From an uncultured Bacteroidota bacterium (GTDB taxonomy: Bacteria > Bacteroidota > Bacteroidia > Chitinophagales > Chitinophagaceae): DNA of 64,000 bases. The position numbers and the translations under genes were made by a program. Below, one piece after another: positions 61,236 through 64,000 of this stretch (its first letter is position 1; each line of letters begins with the position of its first letter). The DNA lies in contig CAIYTT010000042.1 in the NCBI GenBank assembly GCA_903929195.1, positions 1 to 64,000 on the forward strand, read 5' to 3'. The notes under the pieces are model-generated. The model was given only the letters and a program-made list of their open reading frames with translations. It searched no databases and had not been told where the DNA came from.

Positions 61236-63188
61236 TTACAATCCACCCAAATATTTATAATTCTTAAGTAATAGGTTTATATCTGTCATAGGGTTGTAAT
61301 GTTGTGCATAGGCAATATTTATCTGCATTTTTACTTCATTTACCGGCTCATAATCGGTTAGTATATTATATGGTCTTATTGCTCCGGGTCTCAATTTAGG
61401 CAAATATATATTTGTGTTTAATGGCGAATACCCTACCCATGTCATTTTACCAAAAATAACTTTAAAAATAGTAGCTAAAAAAGTACCCGGTTTCTTTATA
61501 TTAATTGCTATTATCGGATAGAGTACTAAAAAAACTATTGAACAAGCTATATCTACAATTCGTTTGTTTCGCAATTGTGCAAAATCAGATAGATTATAAC
61601 TACGGTCTATTGTATATAAATCGCCCGATGTGCTACTGGAATTACTGCCTACAAAACTTTGACTACCTGGTAGATGTATTTTATATTCATATTCGCTACC
61701 GCATAACTGCATTTGCTCAAACACTTGCATATAAGATAGCCCTTTAATGCAAAAAATAACCTCATTAACATTTGCAGTAAATAAAAATTGTTTCATCTCT
61801 TTTAACGATGCTAATGCATGGTTGCTATTGTTATCATCTGCACTTATTCTACCCGATAATTCCGGTGCATAGTGTACCTTTTGCAACCTATCGGCTGTTT
61901 GTAAGTAGTCGGTTTCCGATGCTACTATAACTGCTTTTCGGGGTAGTTTATCGTAAGGTATAAATTTAAGAATTCCTAAACGGTATAGTATTTCGTGCAA
62001 TGCCAATAGTGCAACAATACCAGCAATACCCGAAAATATGATAATAGCCCTAGAGTACCTTAATTCAGGCGGCAACAACCCATAATAAGCTAATATAACA
62101 ATGGTGCCAAAAAACATACCTCTTGTTACCTTTAATGCCCTATATGGTGTATCGTAAGCATTATTAAAATATAAAGAAACCAACCAAATTAGTATATAAA
62201 CAGGGAAAGTAGCATAAATGGATGTATTGGGAATCGGAAACATGTTTTTAACTTCATCAACCCAAAAATTAGTAATACCCCAAAGCGTAGCCAATAAAAT
62301 TACAGCATCAAAAAGTGGCATGTGCATCACTTTAAGCCCTCTTTTTACAGTGCCTAATATTGCTCTTAACACTATCCCTATTTTAATAAATATAATAAAT
62401 AAATTTGCCTGCTTTTTGGTATAATGTTTTTTTACAAAGGTTATAAGTGCCTCATTAAAAATACGCACATACGAAAGTGTCATTTTTCGGGTGCTTTCGC
62501 CTTTATAATGTATTAAGTCTACTTCAGGAAAATAGATATTTTTATATCCGGCCTTTTGTATTCTGTAAGATAAATCTACATCTTCGCATTACATAAAATA
62601 ATCCTCGTCAAACGGTCCACCGGCTATATTCATAACCGATTTCCTTACTAACATGCAGCAACCCGACAAAACATCTACCTCAGCTATTTCTCTTTCGCCA
62701 ATATGCACAGCATAATACTTATTAAAATAAGCTGATTTACTGAATAATTTATTGATTCCGGTAGTTTTAAATATTGCTACCGACAGGGATGGAAACGACT
62801 TTTTTGAATCAGGAGCAAATTGCCCTTTACCGTCAATTAATCGCGGACCTAAAGCTCCGGCTTCGGGGTGTGCATCTAGATAGGCAAGTGTTTTAATAAA
62901 GAAATTTTCGGGCATTACCGTATCCGGATTAAGGAAAAGTATATATTCTCCTTTTGCTATTGCAACACCTTGATTATTTGCTTTTGAAAACCCTTTATTA
63001 TCTTTATTTGCAATTAAAATAATTTCCGGAAATTTTTCTACTAAAAAGGCACAGCTATCGTCAATCGAATTATTGTCTATAACTATAATTTCACCGTCAA
63101 TACCCTTCATTGCTTTCAGCACCGAATGAATACAAACCTCCAGAAAGTATTTTACATTATAGTTAACTATGATTACCGATAACTTCAT
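61236..63188 (-). pseudogene. Glycosyltransferase family 2 with C-terminal membrane domain, split by TAA
   Basis: From ATG 63188 the frame codes for a GT2 domain: KLSVIIVNYNVKYFLEVCIH, VIDNNSIDDS, FLNPDTVMPENF and GGPFDEDYFM. At 62589-62591 a TAA follows DYFM, and the same frame continues CEDVDLSYRIQKAGYKN and STRKMTLSYVRIFNEALI through a C-terminal part with several membrane helices and a Rossmann-like region (PRKAVIVASETDYLQTADRL). The family normally reads DYFMYCEDVDL, so TAT (Tyr) has become TAA. Total would be about 650 residues. Unless the stop is a sequence error or is read through, neither half should be fully active. It probably builds a surface glycan. Confidence 0.82.
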
Positions 63189-63294
63189 TCCTAAATATAC
63201 ATCTACAAAAAAGAGGGCGAATATAAACACTCGTACTTACAACACGAATGTTTATGAATAAAAACTAAATAGAAACGTAAAAAACTATAAAATA

Positions 63295-64000
63295 TTACTC
63301 TATCAGATAATAAATAGTTGTAACCCACTTATTACTGTCGGGTTCATTTTGCTTATTTATATTGTATTCTTCAATAATTAAATGTTGTTTTTTACCATGT
63401 TCTGTTACATACTTATTTAATGCTTCATGTGTTTTCTTGCTATTACTATACCCTCCCTTTTGAATAGCCATATACGCTTTAGTATTTTTCATATCAACTA
63501 CAAAAGATTCTTTAATTGCATTTTGTGAATCAGCAACCGGAAAAGCCGCTGCAATATCCGCATTTTTATTTATTGTATCCCAATTATATATCAATCCTAC
63601 TGCCGAACCTGCAATCTTTTTGTTCAAACCCTTGCCCAGTTTAGTATAACTATCAGCAAAAAAGCTATCTAAGTCTTCCATTTTTACCGTTTTTCTATAT
63701 CCTTGAAATAGGTGTGCAGGATAAACTGTTTCTACAATGTTAATGTTTGTTAACAAATGTAATTCACAGTACCTTTTTAAATTATCCAGCCCGTTTTCAA
63801 AATCATCACCATTCATTTTATCCATTTTATCTTTAGCAATAAACCATAATGCATTCAGCGGTTTGGGCCAATGTATTAAACAAGTCCAGCTTACTTTTGT
63901 ATATCCACCTGCACTATCTTCTGCCTTTAAAATACCTTTCGAACTTCCCGGATTGGGTTTAGTAAAATTTACAACAAAATCTAATTCATTATTTGTAACT
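63295..64000 (-). CDS. SRPBCC/GyrI-like ligand-binding domain protein, 5' end beyond window
   Basis: The frame is open from the window edge, over 234 residues. The upstream part (DFVVNFTKPNPGSSKGILKA, then YTKVSWTCLIHWPKPLNALW) resembles the end of an SRPBCC/polyketide-cyclase-like domain. The downstream part (NINIVETVYPAHLFQGYRKT, KMEDLDSFFADSYTKLGK and MAIQKGGYSNSKKTHEALNK) is a GyrI-like small-molecule-binding domain, ending YIIE-type in WVTTIYYLIE. Such two-domain proteins occur in Bacteroidota as transcription-activator effector-like proteins without a DNA-binding part in this portion. The start lies beyond 64000. Confidence 0.72.
   Translation of the reverse strand, partial: VTNNELDFVVNFTKPNPGSSKGILKAEDSAGGYTKVSWTCLIHWPKPLNALWFIAKDKMDKMNGDDFENGLDNLKRYCELHLLTNINIVETVYPAHLFQGYRKTVKMEDLDSFFADSYTKLGKGLNKKIAGSAVGLIYNWDTINKNADIAAAFPVADSQNAIKESFVVDMKNTKAYMAIQKGGYSNSKKTHEALNKYVTEHGKKQHLIIEEYNINKQNEPDSNKWVTTIYYLIE

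Overview
The window is a strongly AT-rich chromosome segment from a member of the Bacteroidota, most likely the Chitinophagales/Sphingobacteriales side. The evidence is a giant surface protein ending in a type IX secretion (T9SS) sorting domain, a PorG/DUF6089-like outer membrane protein, DUF5686 and DUF4286 proteins, carboxypeptidase-regulatory-like domains fused to outer membrane proteins, the tiny ribosomal protein THX, repeated TAnnTTTG promoter boxes of the Bacteroidota type, and few Shine-Dalgarno sequences. There are no rRNA genes, CRISPR arrays or intact insertion sequences.

Layout. 0-13 kb is mostly housekeeping: a DUF6089 barrel, tyrS and purD convergent on a perfect 18-bp inverted repeat, a POT peptide transporter, an OmpA/thrombospondin-3 protein, DUF4286, HU, THX, a nucleotide-sugar epimerase, mltG, and an ECF sigma factor with a one-TM partner and a Spy/CpxP-like protein. 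13-29 kb carries a DUF5686 barrel divergent from a FecA-like TonB receptor, a PTPS-FolE pterin operon, SOUL protein plus photolyase, RidA, a rhodanese, an MNT/HEPN toxin-antitoxin pair, a reduced SurA-like protein, an LD-carboxypeptidase, LolA and an ABC exporter. purF follows.

31.3-38.1 kb is a small defence island. It holds a ParS/Xre-RES toxin-antitoxin pair, a 600-bp gene-free block with an imperfect direct repeat, and a tightly overlapping three-gene operon on the minus strand. That operon encodes a C5-cytosine DNA methyltransferase, an 892-residue protein with an N-terminal MORC/Hsp90-like GHKL ATPase, a long coiled coil and a C-terminal histidine-kinase module, and a receiver-domain protein whose helical C-terminus carries an R-x4-H motif typical of HEPN ribonucleases. 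No restriction endonuclease is present. I read it as a methylation-linked phosphorelay with a candidate RNase output, and it is the best candidate here for an undescribed system. A near-perfect palindrome of about 48 bp sits directly upstream.

38-50 kb holds an aldehyde dehydrogenase, YicC, two tandem EnvC-like proteins with degenerate LytM domains, GmhB-like/GmhA heptose enzymes, a decayed Rpn-type nuclease gene, a PhaB-like reductase, the three-subunit proton-translocating transhydrogenase (pntAA-pntAB-pntB) and an EGF-like lipoprotein. 50.2-52.3 kb is a tRNA cluster, Thr-Tyr-Gly-Thr-tuf, in the same order as in Escherichia coli.

52.3-64 kb holds a frameshifted RDD gene, then a 2061-residue T9SS surface protein with two tandem repeat arrays (9 x 75 and 10 x 90 residues) and its downstream outer membrane partner, then folB, tRNA-Asn, a glycosyltransferase gene split by one in-frame TAA, and a SRPBCC/GyrI-like gene running off the window. 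Several genes look broken by single events (the glycosyltransferase, RDD, Rpn and an XRE tail). These are either real decay or local sequence errors.
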